The notes under the pieces: model-generated
Seen by the model: only the letters and a program-made list of their open reading frames with translations
Told to the model about the DNA's origin: nothing
The model's database searches: none
Position numbers and translations under genes: made by a program
Part shown: positions 6,927 to 13,963 of the stretch, in pieces
Position numbering within the stretch: the stretch's first letter is position 1
Layout: every line of letters starts with the position of its first letter
Assembly: GCA_016218095.1 (NCBI GenBank)
Contig: JACREV010000123.1
Coordinates: 1 to 14,375 of the forward strand
Direction: 5' to 3'
DNA: 14,375 nt
Origin: Deltaproteobacteria bacterium
GTDB taxonomy: Bacteria > Desulfobacterota > GWC2-55-46

Positions 6927-8099
6927 ATGCCCGTAATACTCGCAACCGATCTCATAATCTTTTTCCTCGTTGGGGCGATTCTTTATTTCGTGATCGCCTC
7001 AAGGAAGGAAGGGACCCTTAAGTCCGTACGGAGGGAGCTCGGGAAAAACAGGCTCGCTTTTGCCTGCATGGTCTTCCTCGCCTTTTATGTATCGGTAGCG
7101 CTCCTCGACAGCGTCCGTTACAGGGACGCCGTCATCGGGGACGACGGCGCATCGGCCATTTCCGAGGACGGAGGCGTCATATACAGCCCCGAGGCGTTGA
7201 GCTTGCTCGACAGAATGCTCTCAGGCATGCGGACGAGGACGGAGAAGACATACTCCGCGCCGTTTGCCACGCACTCGTACGCGAAGGAGTCGATGGAGGG
7301 GCCCGACGGGGGGATCGTCCGCGACTACCCTCCCCTTAAGTACCCGGGCAAGCACTGGCTCGGGACCGACAGGGTCGGCAATGATGTCCTGTTTACCGCA
7401 TTGAAAGGGATCAGAACAGGCGTCGTCATCGGAGCCGGCACGACGATAGTCATAATCCCCTTCGCCATATTCTTCGGCGTCGTCGCCGGGTTCTACGGCG
7501 GCTTCATAGACGACGCCGTCCAGTACGTCTATACTACGCTCTCATCCATCCCCGGCGTATTGCTCATAGTCGCATTCATGTTGCTTTTCGGGTCGAGCGG
7601 CTATCAGGGCGGGCTCGTCTCAGAGGGACACATCATCTGGAGGGCCTTTGTCCTGAACGACAGGTTGTTTTGGCTCTGCGTCATACTCGGCATCACGTCG
7701 TGGACCGACCTCTGCAGGCTCATCAGGGGCGAGACCCTTAAATTACGCGAGCTTGAGTATGTGCAGGCCTCCCGTGCCTTCGGTATCGGGCGCTTGTCCA
7801 TCATATACAGGCACATAGTGCCGAACGTCATGCACCTCGTCCTCATAACCTTCGTCCTGCAGTTCAGCGGTCTCGTGCTCGCCGAGGCGATATTGAGCTA
7901 CATAGGCATAGGCGTCGGCCCCGAGATGGGGAGCTGGGGGAACATGATAAACACGGCCCGGCTCGAGTTGTCGAGGGAGCCCGTCGTCTGGTGGAACCTT
8001 TTGGCCGCCTTTGCCGCGATGTTCGCGCTGGTCCTTCCGGCGAATATATTCGGGGACGCTGTAAGGGACGCGCTCGACCCGAGGCTCAGGTATAGATAG
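6927..8099 (+). CDS. Peptide-type ABC importer permease, DppC/OppC family, with extended N-terminus
   Basis: This is the second channel subunit of the importer. Of 390 residues, the conserved core starts at about 142 with KHWLGTDRVGNDVL, the DppC/OppC signature (usually PLGTDxxGRDVL). About five helices follow, with an EAA loop at about 268-300 (GETLKLRELEYVQASRAFGI then RHIVPN), LSYIGIGVGPEMGSWG (323-338), and the ending DALDPRLR. Family members are usually 290-350 residues. Here there is an extra hydrophobic helix at 5-23, a cytoplasmic stretch, the usual first helix (about 43-60), and an enlarged periplasmic segment (61-140). ATG 6927 has no convincing Shine-Dalgarno, since CCCTACTTAAAACCAT precedes it, so translation may depend on upstream structure or on the palindromic element. 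The stop is TAG, with a repeat hairpin 4 nt later. Confidence 0.94.
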   Translation: MPVILATDLIIFFLVGAILYFVIASRKEGTLKSVRRELGKNRLAFACMVFLAFYVSVALLDSVRYRDAVIGDDGASAISEDGGVIYSPEALSLLDRMLSGMRTRTEKTYSAPFATHSYAKESMEGPDGGIVRDYPPLKYPGKHWLGTDRVGNDVLFTALKGIRTGVVIGAGTTIVIIPFAIFFGVVAGFYGGFIDDAVQYVYTTLSSIPGVLLIVAFMLLFGSSGYQGGLVSEGHIIWRAFVLNDRLFWLCVILGITSWTDLCRLIRGETLKLRELEYVQASRAFGIGRLSIIYRHIVPNVMHLVLITFVLQFSGLVLAEAILSYIGIGVGPEMGSWGNMINTARLELSREPVVWWNLLAAFAAMFALVLPANIFGDAVRDALDPRLRYR

Positions 8100-8102
8100 G
8101 TA

Positions 8103-8187
8103 CCCCCCTCCTTGACAAGGAGGGGGCGGGGGAGGCAAGCCTTCGCTTCAAGACCCCTCCCAACCTCCCCTTGTAAAGGGGAGGAGT
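8103..8187. repeat. Inverted doublet of CCCCTCC...GGAGGGG hairpins
   Basis: The left unit is an 11-bp stem (8104-8114 with 8116-8126, CCCCCTCCTTG and its complement) followed by CGGGGGAGG. The right unit is a 9-bp stem (8164-8172 with 8176-8184, CCTCCCCTT and its complement) preceded by ACCCCTCCCAA. The right unit in reverse complement aligns with the left along its whole length, so this is a pair of related hairpin units in opposite orientation around a short spacer. It starts 4 nt after the dppC-like stop and may protect or terminate the 3' end, but no T-run follows. A related single unit lies at 13937-13963. Confidence 0.65.
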
Positions 8188-8201
8188 TAAATATCCCATG
8201 T

Positions 8202-8289
8202 TTGTCATTCCCGAGGTTTTAATCGGGAATCCAGTTTTGGTAGTTTTTCAATGAAAGACCCTGGATTCCCGCTTTCGCGGGAATGACAA
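8202..8289. repeat. 88-bp REPIN-like inverted repeat (TTGTCATTCCCG...CGGGAATGACAA)
   Basis: The outer arms are TTGTCATTCCCG (8202-8213) and CGGGAATGACAA (8278-8289). The inner arms are CGGGAATCCAG (8224-8234) and CTGGATTCCCG (8261-8271). Each half is itself a CCCG...CGGG hairpin; the right half reads ATTCCCGCTTTCGCGGGAAT. That half fits the ATTCCC(N8)GGGAAT form of the neisserial dRS3 repeat, and similar units are widespread in proteobacterial genomes. Two inverted units define the REP-doublet (REPIN) layout. Together with the 8103-8187 doublet it occupies most of the 268-bp gap 8100-8367. The remaining 78 nt before the next gene hold only its ribosome-binding site as far as I can see. Confidence 0.75.
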
Positions 8290-8367
8290 TACTTGCATAG
8301 GACGGGCAGAATGTTTTCATTTTCGCCTGACCTCAATTAAAACGGGCATTGACCTAAAAAGGCATAC

Positions 8368-10236
8368 ATGACTCCTGTCCTTGAAATAAAAGACTTGAAG
8401 ACCTACTTCAAGACCCCGCGCGGGGTCGCGAAGGCCGTCGACGGGGTCTCCTTCGCCATCCCGAAGGGCGGCACCTTCGCGCTCGTAGGCGAATCCGGTT
8501 GCGGAAAATCGATCACCGCCCTATCCGTCATCCAGCTCGTGCCCGAGCCTGCTGGGTACATCGCGTCCGGAGAGATACTCCTTAACGGGCGCGACATAGT
8601 GGACCTTACAGAGCGCGAAAAGAGGGGCATACGCGGCAACAATATCTCGATGATATTCCAGGAGCCGATGACCTCTCTGAACCCGGTCCTCACTATCGGC
8701 GAGCAGATCATGGAGGCTATAACGCTACATCAGGGGAAGACGCGGAAAGATGCGCGCCGAGCGGCGATTGAGATGCTCGGAAGGGTAAAGCTCCCCGACC
8801 CCGCCTCGCTCCTCTCCGCGTACCCGCACTCGTTATCAGGCGGCATGAGACAGAGGGTGATGATAGCGATAGCGCTCTCATGCAGGCCGGACCTTCTTAT
8901 AGCGGATGAGCCTACGACCGCGCTCGATGTCACCATACAGGCGCAGATAATCGATCTCATAGACGAGCTCAAGCGCGAGATGTCGACTGCGGTCCTCCTC
9001 ATTACGCACAACATGGCGCTCGTCTATACGCACGCCGAGACCGTAGGGGTCATGTACGCGGGCAAGATAGCCGAGCTCTCCCCGACAAAGACCCTTTTCA
9101 GAAACCCGATGCACCCGTACACGGTGAAGTTGCTCCGCTCCATACCGGGGCAGGAGAAGAGGGGGCTTAAGCTCGACACCATCCCCGGCGCCGTGCCCCC
9201 GGCGACCTCTTACCCCGTCGGTTGCCGCTTCTCCGGCCGGTGCCCGAGGGAGATGGAGGGGTGCGCAAATATCGAGCCGCCGCTCGTCGAGCGCGCGCCG
9301 GGGCATTTTGTAGCCTGCCACTTGCACGACCCCGAGTTCATGTCAAAGCCGTATTCGAAGCCCCTGCGGCACGAGCCGGATGAATTGCCGTCCCTCGCCG
9401 TCCCGCACGAGAAGAGGGAGACGCTACTCGAGGTAAAGGGGCTTAAGACCTATTACCCGATAAGGAAGGGGCTCCTTAAAAGGGTCAAGGGGCACTTGAA
9501 GGCCGTCGACGGCATAGACCTTACCGTGAGAAAGGGCTCGACACTCGCCCTCGTCGGCGAGTCCGGGTGCGGAAAGACGACCGCAGGCAAATCCATCATC
9601 CAGCTCATAAGGCCTACCGAGGGGAAGATCATATTCAATGGCAGGGAGCTGACAACGCTATCGGAGAAGGGGCTAAGGCCCTTCAAGTCCCGGATGCAGA
9701 TAATCTTTCAGGACCCGTACTCGTCCCTGAACCCGAGGCTCACCGTAAAAGAGACGATAGAGGAAGGGATACGGGCCCTGAACCCCGGCCTTGCTAAAAA
9801 GGCGCGGGAGGAGAAGATAGCGGAGACCCTTCTGCGCGTGGGATTGAGCGCCGAGACGATGCAGAGGTACCCTCATGAGTTCTCGGGCGGGCAGAGGCAG
9901 AGGATAGGGATAGCACGGGCGCTTGCAGTCGACCCGGAGTTCATCGTGTGCGACGAGGCGGTCAGCGCGCTCGACGTCTCGGTCCAGGCGCAGATACTGA
10001 ACCTCCTTAAATCCATACAGAGGGACTTCGGCCTATCCTTCCTCTTCATTACCCACGACCTCGGCGTCGTCGAGTACATAGCAGACGAGGTCGCGGTCAT
10101 GTACGGCGGGCGTATCGTGGAAAAGGGGCCGACCGAGGAGATATTCTCGAACCCGAAGGACGCGTACACTAAACGCCTGCTCGACGCAGTGCCGAAGATA
10201 GACGCCTCGCTCCTTGCGTCATGGAAGCTCCCTTGA
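8368..10236 (+). CDS. Double ATPase of the peptide ABC importer (DppD-DppF fusion)
   Basis: Two complete nucleotide-binding domains in one 622-residue cytoplasmic protein power the importer, as in YejF or GsiA. NBD1: Walker A GESGCGKS 41-48, Q98, signature LSGGMRQR 157-164, Walker B LLIADE 176-181, switch H214. An oligopeptide C-terminal domain follows (about 235-325), beginning HPYT and holding C286, C292, C299 and C317 with spacing C-x5-C-x6-C-x17-C, a set known in OppD/DppD-type proteins to bind a [4Fe-4S] cluster. NBD2: Walker A GESGCGKT 397-404, Q448, FSGGQRQR 505-512, Walker B FIVCDE 525-530, H563. Its D-loop region reads DEAVSALD where DEPVSALD is usual. NBD2 lacks the cysteine domain. 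Both sites look catalytically intact. ATG 8368 has AAAAAGG 6 nt upstream. The gene completes the transporter, so no separate ATPase is needed; it ends 3 bp from the convergent algJ-like gene. Confidence 0.96.
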   Translation: MTPVLEIKDLKTYFKTPRGVAKAVDGVSFAIPKGGTFALVGESGCGKSITALSVIQLVPEPAGYIASGEILLNGRDIVDLTEREKRGIRGNNISMIFQEPMTSLNPVLTIGEQIMEAITLHQGKTRKDARRAAIEMLGRVKLPDPASLLSAYPHSLSGGMRQRVMIAIALSCRPDLLIADEPTTALDVTIQAQIIDLIDELKREMSTAVLLITHNMALVYTHAETVGVMYAGKIAELSPTKTLFRNPMHPYTVKLLRSIPGQEKRGLKLDTIPGAVPPATSYPVGCRFSGRCPREMEGCANIEPPLVERAPGHFVACHLHDPEFMSKPYSKPLRHEPDELPSLAVPHEKRETLLEVKGLKTYYPIRKGLLKRVKGHLKAVDGIDLTVRKGSTLALVGESGCGKTTAGKSIIQLIRPTEGKIIFNGRELTTLSEKGLRPFKSRMQIIFQDPYSSLNPRLTVKETIEEGIRALNPGLAKKAREEKIAETLLRVGLSAETMQRYPHEFSGGQRQRIGIARALAVDPEFIVCDEAVSALDVSVQAQILNLLKSIQRDFGLSFLFITHDLGVVEYIADEVAVMYGGRIVEKGPTEEIFSNPKDAYTKRLLDAVPKIDASLLASWKLP

Positions 10237-10239
10237 CGA

Positions 10240-11358
10240 TCACTCGGAGAGCATCTCCTTCACGGCCTCCACGTCTATCCTGAGCTCTCCCAGATCGCGC
10301 TCGACCGCCTCGACGACCAATATCCGCGCGGCCTTCAACTCCTCGGCCCTCTCGGACACGGGTATCGTCTTCGACCATACGACGTCTATCCGCTCGAACG
10401 ACCCCTGCATGAGCTCCAGGGTGCGGAACATGAACGAGTCCGCGAAGAATATCGCGCGCGGGACAAGGACCGCGTCAGGCGGCGGGTCATCTACCGTGAT
10501 CTTCAAGGGCACCCAGCCCGCGTATTTGAGCGGCGGCAATTTTTCGACCCTTGCCCCATACGGGTAGCCTTCTATCTTGAGCTCCGGCAATGTCTCCGTG
10601 AGCCTCGTCATCGTCATATCAGAGAGGTCTCCTCCGGTATAAGTGACAGTACCCTCCACGAGGCTTGGAGGATAAAGCGGCAAGTGGGTGGCAATTCTCT
10701 CCAGGACTTTTTCTGCCACAAGCTTCGCCCCGTTGTACGACCAATGGGAGTCGTTCTTCATGTAGACCTGGCGCGTCTTTTTGGCGTCAAGCAAGAGCTC
10801 GTCTACGGCTATCCGGTCCTTAAGCGGAAACTCCCCGAAGGCCTCCTTGAGGAGGTCGAGCCGTGATTTCCCGCATGTCGGGAATGGCTCGACACCGGCG
10901 TACTCCGGGTATACGGTCATCTTGTTCGGGGCGACGAAAAAGAGGAAGCGCCTGCCGGAGGCCTCGACAACATCCTCAAGGGCCTGAATATCCCGCGCGA
11001 GCCTCCTCATCGCATCCCTGTCCGCGCAGGAGTTCTTCCTGAAGTCGATGAGGTCTTTCTTAAGGTACAGCCAGCCGTCAGAGCCTATGTGGAGCGAAGG
11101 GGCCGGGGATACGCCAAGGACGCGGAAGTCGATAAACGCCTTTGCCTTAAGGAGCGCGGCGCGGACAGGGAAGTGGTCGTTGAAGTAGCCTTCGTATGAC
11201 GAGAAGAACGACCTGTCTTCAAGCCCCTCTATCGAAAGCGCGGGCCGGGAGGCGAGAGAGCGCCTGTCGGTGGACTTCATCTCGAAGCCGAAGACGAACG
11301 CGGCGAGCGGCGCGGCTACAAGAAAGACGAAGACCGCTATGAAGGCCTTTCTTCTCAT
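10240..11358 (-). CDS. AlgJ/AlgX-like SGNH O-acetyltransferase (surface glycan acetylation)
   Basis: This is a probable periplasmic acetyltransferase of the AlgX/AlgJ (DHHW-type SGNH) family, which moves acetyl groups supplied by an MBOAT partner onto an exported polysaccharide. It has 372 residues. An N-terminal hydrophobic segment at 5-24, with no obvious cleavage site, would anchor it in the inner membrane facing the periplasm. LIGSDGW-type sequence (HIGSDGWLYLK, 90-100) and NDSHWSYNGA (202-211) give the catalytic D203 and H205. FFADSFM (304-310) gives the nucleophile S308, so the Asp/His pair precedes the Ser, as in AlgX. ATG 11358 lies 2 nt after the stop of the algI-like gene, so the two are one operon and probably coupled. 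The glycan is unknown, and no polymerase genes lie in the window. With its partner interrupted by a stop codon, it may lack an acetyl source. Confidence 0.85.
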   Translation of the reverse strand: MRRKAFIAVFVFLVAAPLAAFVFGFEMKSTDRRSLASRPALSIEGLEDRSFFSSYEGYFNDHFPVRAALLKAKAFIDFRVLGVSPAPSLHIGSDGWLYLKKDLIDFRKNSCADRDAMRRLARDIQALEDVVEASGRRFLFFVAPNKMTVYPEYAGVEPFPTCGKSRLDLLKEAFGEFPLKDRIAVDELLLDAKKTRQVYMKNDSHWSYNGAKLVAEKVLERIATHLPLYPPSLVEGTVTYTGGDLSDMTMTRLTETLPELKIEGYPYGARVEKLPPLKYAGWVPLKITVDDPPPDAVLVPRAIFFADSFMFRTLELMQGSFERIDVVWSKTIPVSERAEELKAARILVVEAVERDLGELRIDVEAVKEMLSE

Positions 11359-11360
11359 CG

Positions 11361-12779
11361 TCAGAACCTGAAATAGATGAACGGGTTGAAGGACCCGCCC
11401 GCGATGAACGAGAACGAATAGAGCGCGAGTACGAAGAGGCCCGCCGTGAGCGCGAGAGACAATGCGGGCCTCTTCTCATCAAATACCCGGTAGAGAGAGA
11501 ACTCCCTCGGCAAAAAGATGACGATGGAGGAGAGCGCGAGGAAGATGACGTTACGCGCGTTCAGGGCGAGCGAGACCTCGACGGGCATGGGGAGGTCGAC
11601 AGGCACGAACATCGCCCTTATAAAGAGCGCCGCCTCTCCGAGAGACCCGGCCCTGAAGAGCGCCCATCCGATGAGGACGAGGACGAACGTCGCGCCCCTC
11701 CTTGCCGCTTCACCCCTCCCCGGCTCGACACTCCTTAAGCCCGTCGCCCTCTCGAATATGAGGAGCCCCCCGTGATACAGCCCCCACGCGAGGAAGGTCC
11801 AGTTCGCGCCGTGCCAGAGGCCGCAGAGCGTGAAGACTACGAGGAGGTTGAAGTAGGCCCTCCCCGCGCCCGCCTTATTTCCGCCGAGCGGGATGTAGAG
11901 ATAGTCGCGGAAGAAGTTCTAGAGCGTTATGTGCCATCTCCTCCAGAAGTCGGTGATCGAGAGCGCGGAATAAGGGCGAGAGAAGTTCTCGGGGAGTCTA
12001 AACCCGAACATGAGCCCGAGCCCGATCGCCATGTCGGCGTACGCCGAGAAATCGAAGTATATCTGCATGGCGTACGAGAAGACCCCGAGCCAGGCGGACT
12101 TGGTATCGAGGTACATGGGAGAGAGGGCGAAGACCGCGTCGGCTATCTCCCCGCAGGCGTCCGCTATAAGGACCTTTTTCACGAGCCCCCAGAGGAACCT
12201 TACCACCCCCCTGTAAAAGTCCCCCGCGTTCTCCTTCCTCCCGGTTATCTGGTCCGCTATCTCGTGGAAACGGACGATGGGGCCGGCTATGAGCTGGGGG
12301 AAGAAGGCGATATAGAGCGCGAAATCGACGAAGGACCTGAAGGCCTTCTTCGTCCCCCTGTATATGTCTACGATGTAGGTTATCTTGTGGAAGGTGAAAA
12401 ATGATATGCCGGTCGGCAGGAGCACCTCGCCCCAGGGTAGCTCCCCGGCGCCGAGCGAAGAGAGCGCGCCGTTCAATTCATTTACGAAGAAGTTCGCGTA
12501 CTTGAAATATGCGAGGAAGGCGAGGTTTACAATGATGGAAAATGCGGCCCACTTTTTCGCACTACCCTTGTCCTTCGCCCCGTCGATCTTAAGCCCTATG
12601 AGGTAGTCGAGGAGCGTTGAGACGATGAGTATGCCGAGGACCTCCGCGCTCCCCCAGAAGTAGAATGCCCAGCTGAGCGCGAGGAGTACCGGGTTCCTTA
12701 GCCTACGGCCCGCCGCGTAATAGAGCCCGAGCGCAACGGGGAGGAACAGAAAAAGGAAGATGAGGCTTGAGAAGACCAT
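11361..12779 (-). pseudogene. MBOAT-family O-acyltransferase (AlgI-like) interrupted by one in-frame amber codon
   Basis: Read through, the frame encodes 472 positions of a multi-helix membrane acyltransferase of the AlgI/DltB/PatA group, full family length. Residues 1-286 run from MVFSSLIFLFLFLPVALGLY through FFPQLIAGPIVRFHEI (159-174) to ITDFWRRWHITL. Codon 287 is TAG (11921-11919). The same frame then continues without another stop for 185 residues: NFFRDYLYIPLGGNK, the active-site stretch LCGLWHGANWTF (His 323), and terminal helices ending FIYFRF and TGA. Relatives have Ser in the WHI(S/T)LS(T/N)(W/F)xRDYLYIPLGG motif, so TCG to TAG, a single C-to-A change, explains the break. The truncated product would lack the catalytic His. 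An internal restart (for example ATG 11612) would yield only terminal helices. No decay is visible elsewhere, so the lesion is recent, suppressed, or a sequencing error. It lies upstream of and is coupled to the algJ-like gene. Confidence 0.85.
11919..11921 (-). other. Premature TAG inside the algI-like gene
   Basis: Minus-strand context is ATA-ACG-CTC-TAG-AAC-TTC (I-T-L-stop-N-F). Changing the middle base to C restores Ser, the residue normally found here. TAG is used as the normal stop of rpoD, the binding protein, both permeases and rpoZ in this window, so a general amber reassignment is unlikely. Confidence 0.9.
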
Positions 12780-12831
12780 GAGTAGCCTGATGCCTGCCTA
12801 TGAAAATAGAGTCTTTTCGTCCGTACGACGC

Positions 12832-12837
12832 ATTATA
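12832..12837 (-). promoter_or_regulatory. Possible -10 element for the algI-algJ pair
   Basis: A perfect TATAAT on the minus strand lies 53 nt before the algI-like ATG, and a start near 12825 would leave a leader of about 45 nt. No TTGACA-like -35 is found at 16-18 nt (AGGATC there). An imperfect stem-loop (12856-12897) lies just upstream. The gap 12780-13056 (277 bp) otherwise holds only the rpoZ terminator and a small hairpin. Confidence 0.35.
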
Positions 12838-12971
12838 GAGGCGAAAGATTAAAGGATCCTTGCCGGACGGGCAAATCCGTATCGAACGGCTAAGGATTTT
12901 ATTACCACAAAGGCTCCGTACGAGACTTTGGCCCTGCGCCGAGCAGTCCTTAAGACGGTTTTCTCTCGGAT

Positions 12972-13007
12972 AAAAAAAGCCGCTCCCCTTTAAAGGGGAG
13001 CGGCTTT
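12972..13007 (-). terminator. Rho-independent terminator of the yicC-gmk-rpoZ operon
   Basis: A perfect 32-bp palindrome (12976-13007, AAAGCCGCTCCCCTTT and its complement) is followed on the minus strand by a run of seven T. It lies 50 nt past the rpoZ stop. A smaller hairpin (13018-13025 with 13036-13043, ATATCCGC and its complement) stands between it and rpoZ. Confidence 0.9.
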
Positions 13008-13056
13008 GAGTGCAAAAATATCCGCCCCACGAGGCGCGGATATACACATTAAAGAC

Positions 13057-13272
13057 CTACTCGGGCAGTTTGCCCTTTTCCTTCCCCTCATCCGCCAAGG
13101 TGATGAACCCCGCCGCGACCTCACGGAGAGCGGTCACTACGGCCTTGTTCTCGGTCTTCATCAGCGGGGGCGCGCCCTTTATGAGCGTCCTCGCCCTCTG
13201 TGCGGCGAGATGCACCAGCGTAAAGCGGCTCGGGACCTTCTTAAGGCAGTCCTCAACGGTTATTCTTGCCAT
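13057..13272 (-). CDS. rpoZ: RNA polymerase omega subunit
   Basis: This small subunit binds the beta-prime subunit and helps RNA polymerase assembly; in many proteobacteria it forms part of a ppGpp site. It has 71 residues, close to the usual 65-90. The start MARITVEDCLKKVPSRFTLV matches the family pattern MARVTVxDxxxKxxNRFxLV, followed by HLAAQRARTL (RAR core), and ENKAVVTALREVAAG matches the conserved NKxxVxALREIAxG. ATG 13272 is preceded by an excellent AAGGAGGAG about 9 nt upstream. It begins 28 nt after the gmk stop and is the last gene of the operon. Its stop is TAG. Confidence 0.96.
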   Translation of the reverse strand: MARITVEDCLKKVPSRFTLVHLAAQRARTLIKGAPPLMKTENKAVVTALREVAAGFITLADEGKEKGKLPE

Positions 13273-13300
13273 ATATATATTCTCCTCCTTAAAACCTGTC

Positions 13301-13918
13301 TTATTTTATTTCGGTTACCGCCCCGAAAAGCCCGGCTATCTTTTCAAGCATCCTCGGCGTCCGGGCCTTTTCCGCGGCGATCACGGACTTGAAGTGTTCG
13401 AAGGCCGCCTCAAGGTCGTCGTTTATTATGATGTAATCGTAAAGAGCCGCCTTCCTTATCTCCTCGACGGCGATATTCAGCCTCTTCTCTATCTCCTCGG
13501 GCGAGTCCTTGCCGCGTTGCTTGAGCCTCACCCTGCACGCCTCTATCGATGGCGGCAGTACGAAGACCCCGACCGCGCCGGGGAGCCTCTCCCTTATCTG
13601 GTCCGCGCCCTGGACGTCTATCTCGAGTATGACGCTCAGGCCTTCGGAAAGGAGGTTGTCGAGGTCCTTTTTAGAGGTCCCGTACCTCTTGCCGTAGACT
13701 CCGGCGTACTCGAGGAACTCATCCCTCGCTATCATCTCGTCGAAGACCCGGTCTTCTATGAACCAGTAGTCTACGCCGTTCACCTCGCCGGCCCTGGGCC
13801 TCCGCGTGGTGTAAGAGATAGAATGCCTCAGATCCGGGAAAAAATCAACCGCCTTCTTGCAAAGGGTGGTCTTTCCCGCGCCCGACGGGGCCGAGACTAT
13901 GAATGGTATTCCGCCCAT
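13301..13918 (-). CDS. gmk: Guanylate kinase
   Basis: A cytoplasmic enzyme that phosphorylates GMP (and dGMP) with ATP to GDP, feeding GTP and dGTP pools. It has 205 residues, the usual length. The P-loop SAPSGAGKTT is at about 9-18, and the GMP-binding lid and recognition stretch is SISYTTRRPRAGEVNGVDYWF (split: SISYTTRRPR then GEVNGVDYWF, about 34-54). FLEYAGVYGKRYGTSK (67-82) and VILEIDVQGA (95-104) are the standard gmk motifs. ATG 13918 fits homologues, which begin a few residues before FIVSAPSG, yet its upstream AGAATAAATAAT has no Shine-Dalgarno; GGGAGGGGG is 22 nt or more away and sits in a repeat hairpin. It follows yicC by 126 nt and precedes rpoZ by 28 nt, a housekeeping order seen in many bacteria. 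Confidence 0.97.
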   Translation of the reverse strand: MGGIPFIVSAPSGAGKTTLCKKAVDFFPDLRHSISYTTRRPRAGEVNGVDYWFIEDRVFDEMIARDEFLEYAGVYGKRYGTSKKDLDNLLSEGLSVILEIDVQGADQIRERLPGAVGVFVLPPSIEACRVRLKQRGKDSPEEIEKRLNIAVEEIRKAALYDYIIINDDLEAAFEHFKSVIAAEKARTPRMLEKIAGLFGAVTEIK

Positions 13919-13936
13919 ATTATTTATTCTGTCTTT

Positions 13937-13963
13937 AACCCCCTCCCGTCAATGGAGGGGAGG
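13937..13963. repeat. Single CCCCTCC...GGAGGGG hairpin in the yicC-gmk gap
   Basis: A 7-bp stem (13940-13946 with 13954-13960) encloses CGTCAAT. On the minus strand CCCCTCCATTGACGGGAGGG resembles the left unit of the 8103-8187 doublet (CCCCTCCTTGACAAGGAGGG). On the plus strand a TTTTT run follows, but no plus-strand gene ends here, so a repeat unit is more likely than a terminator. Confidence 0.5.

Noticed and set aside
8103..8289. CRISPR repeats
   Set aside because: The repeats are inverted hairpins adjacent to each other, without regular direct repeats and unique spacers, and no cas genes are present.
11919..11921. Amber codon read as pyrrolysine or a recoded sense codon
   Set aside because: The family has Ser here, TAG is the ordinary stop of several neighbouring genes, and no recoding structure or pyl gene is visible. 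Mutation or error is simpler.
11772..12404. 210-codon open frame on the plus strand opposite the algI-like gene
   Set aside because: Composition (Glu/Pro/Arg/Val) and position fit a shadow of the minus-strand acyltransferase. The minus frame carries clear MBOAT motifs.
12780..12960. c-di-GMP (GEMM) riboswitch upstream of the acetylation genes
   Set aside because: The region was read on both strands because polysaccharide genes often carry one, but the conserved GEMM core and two-helix layout are not present.
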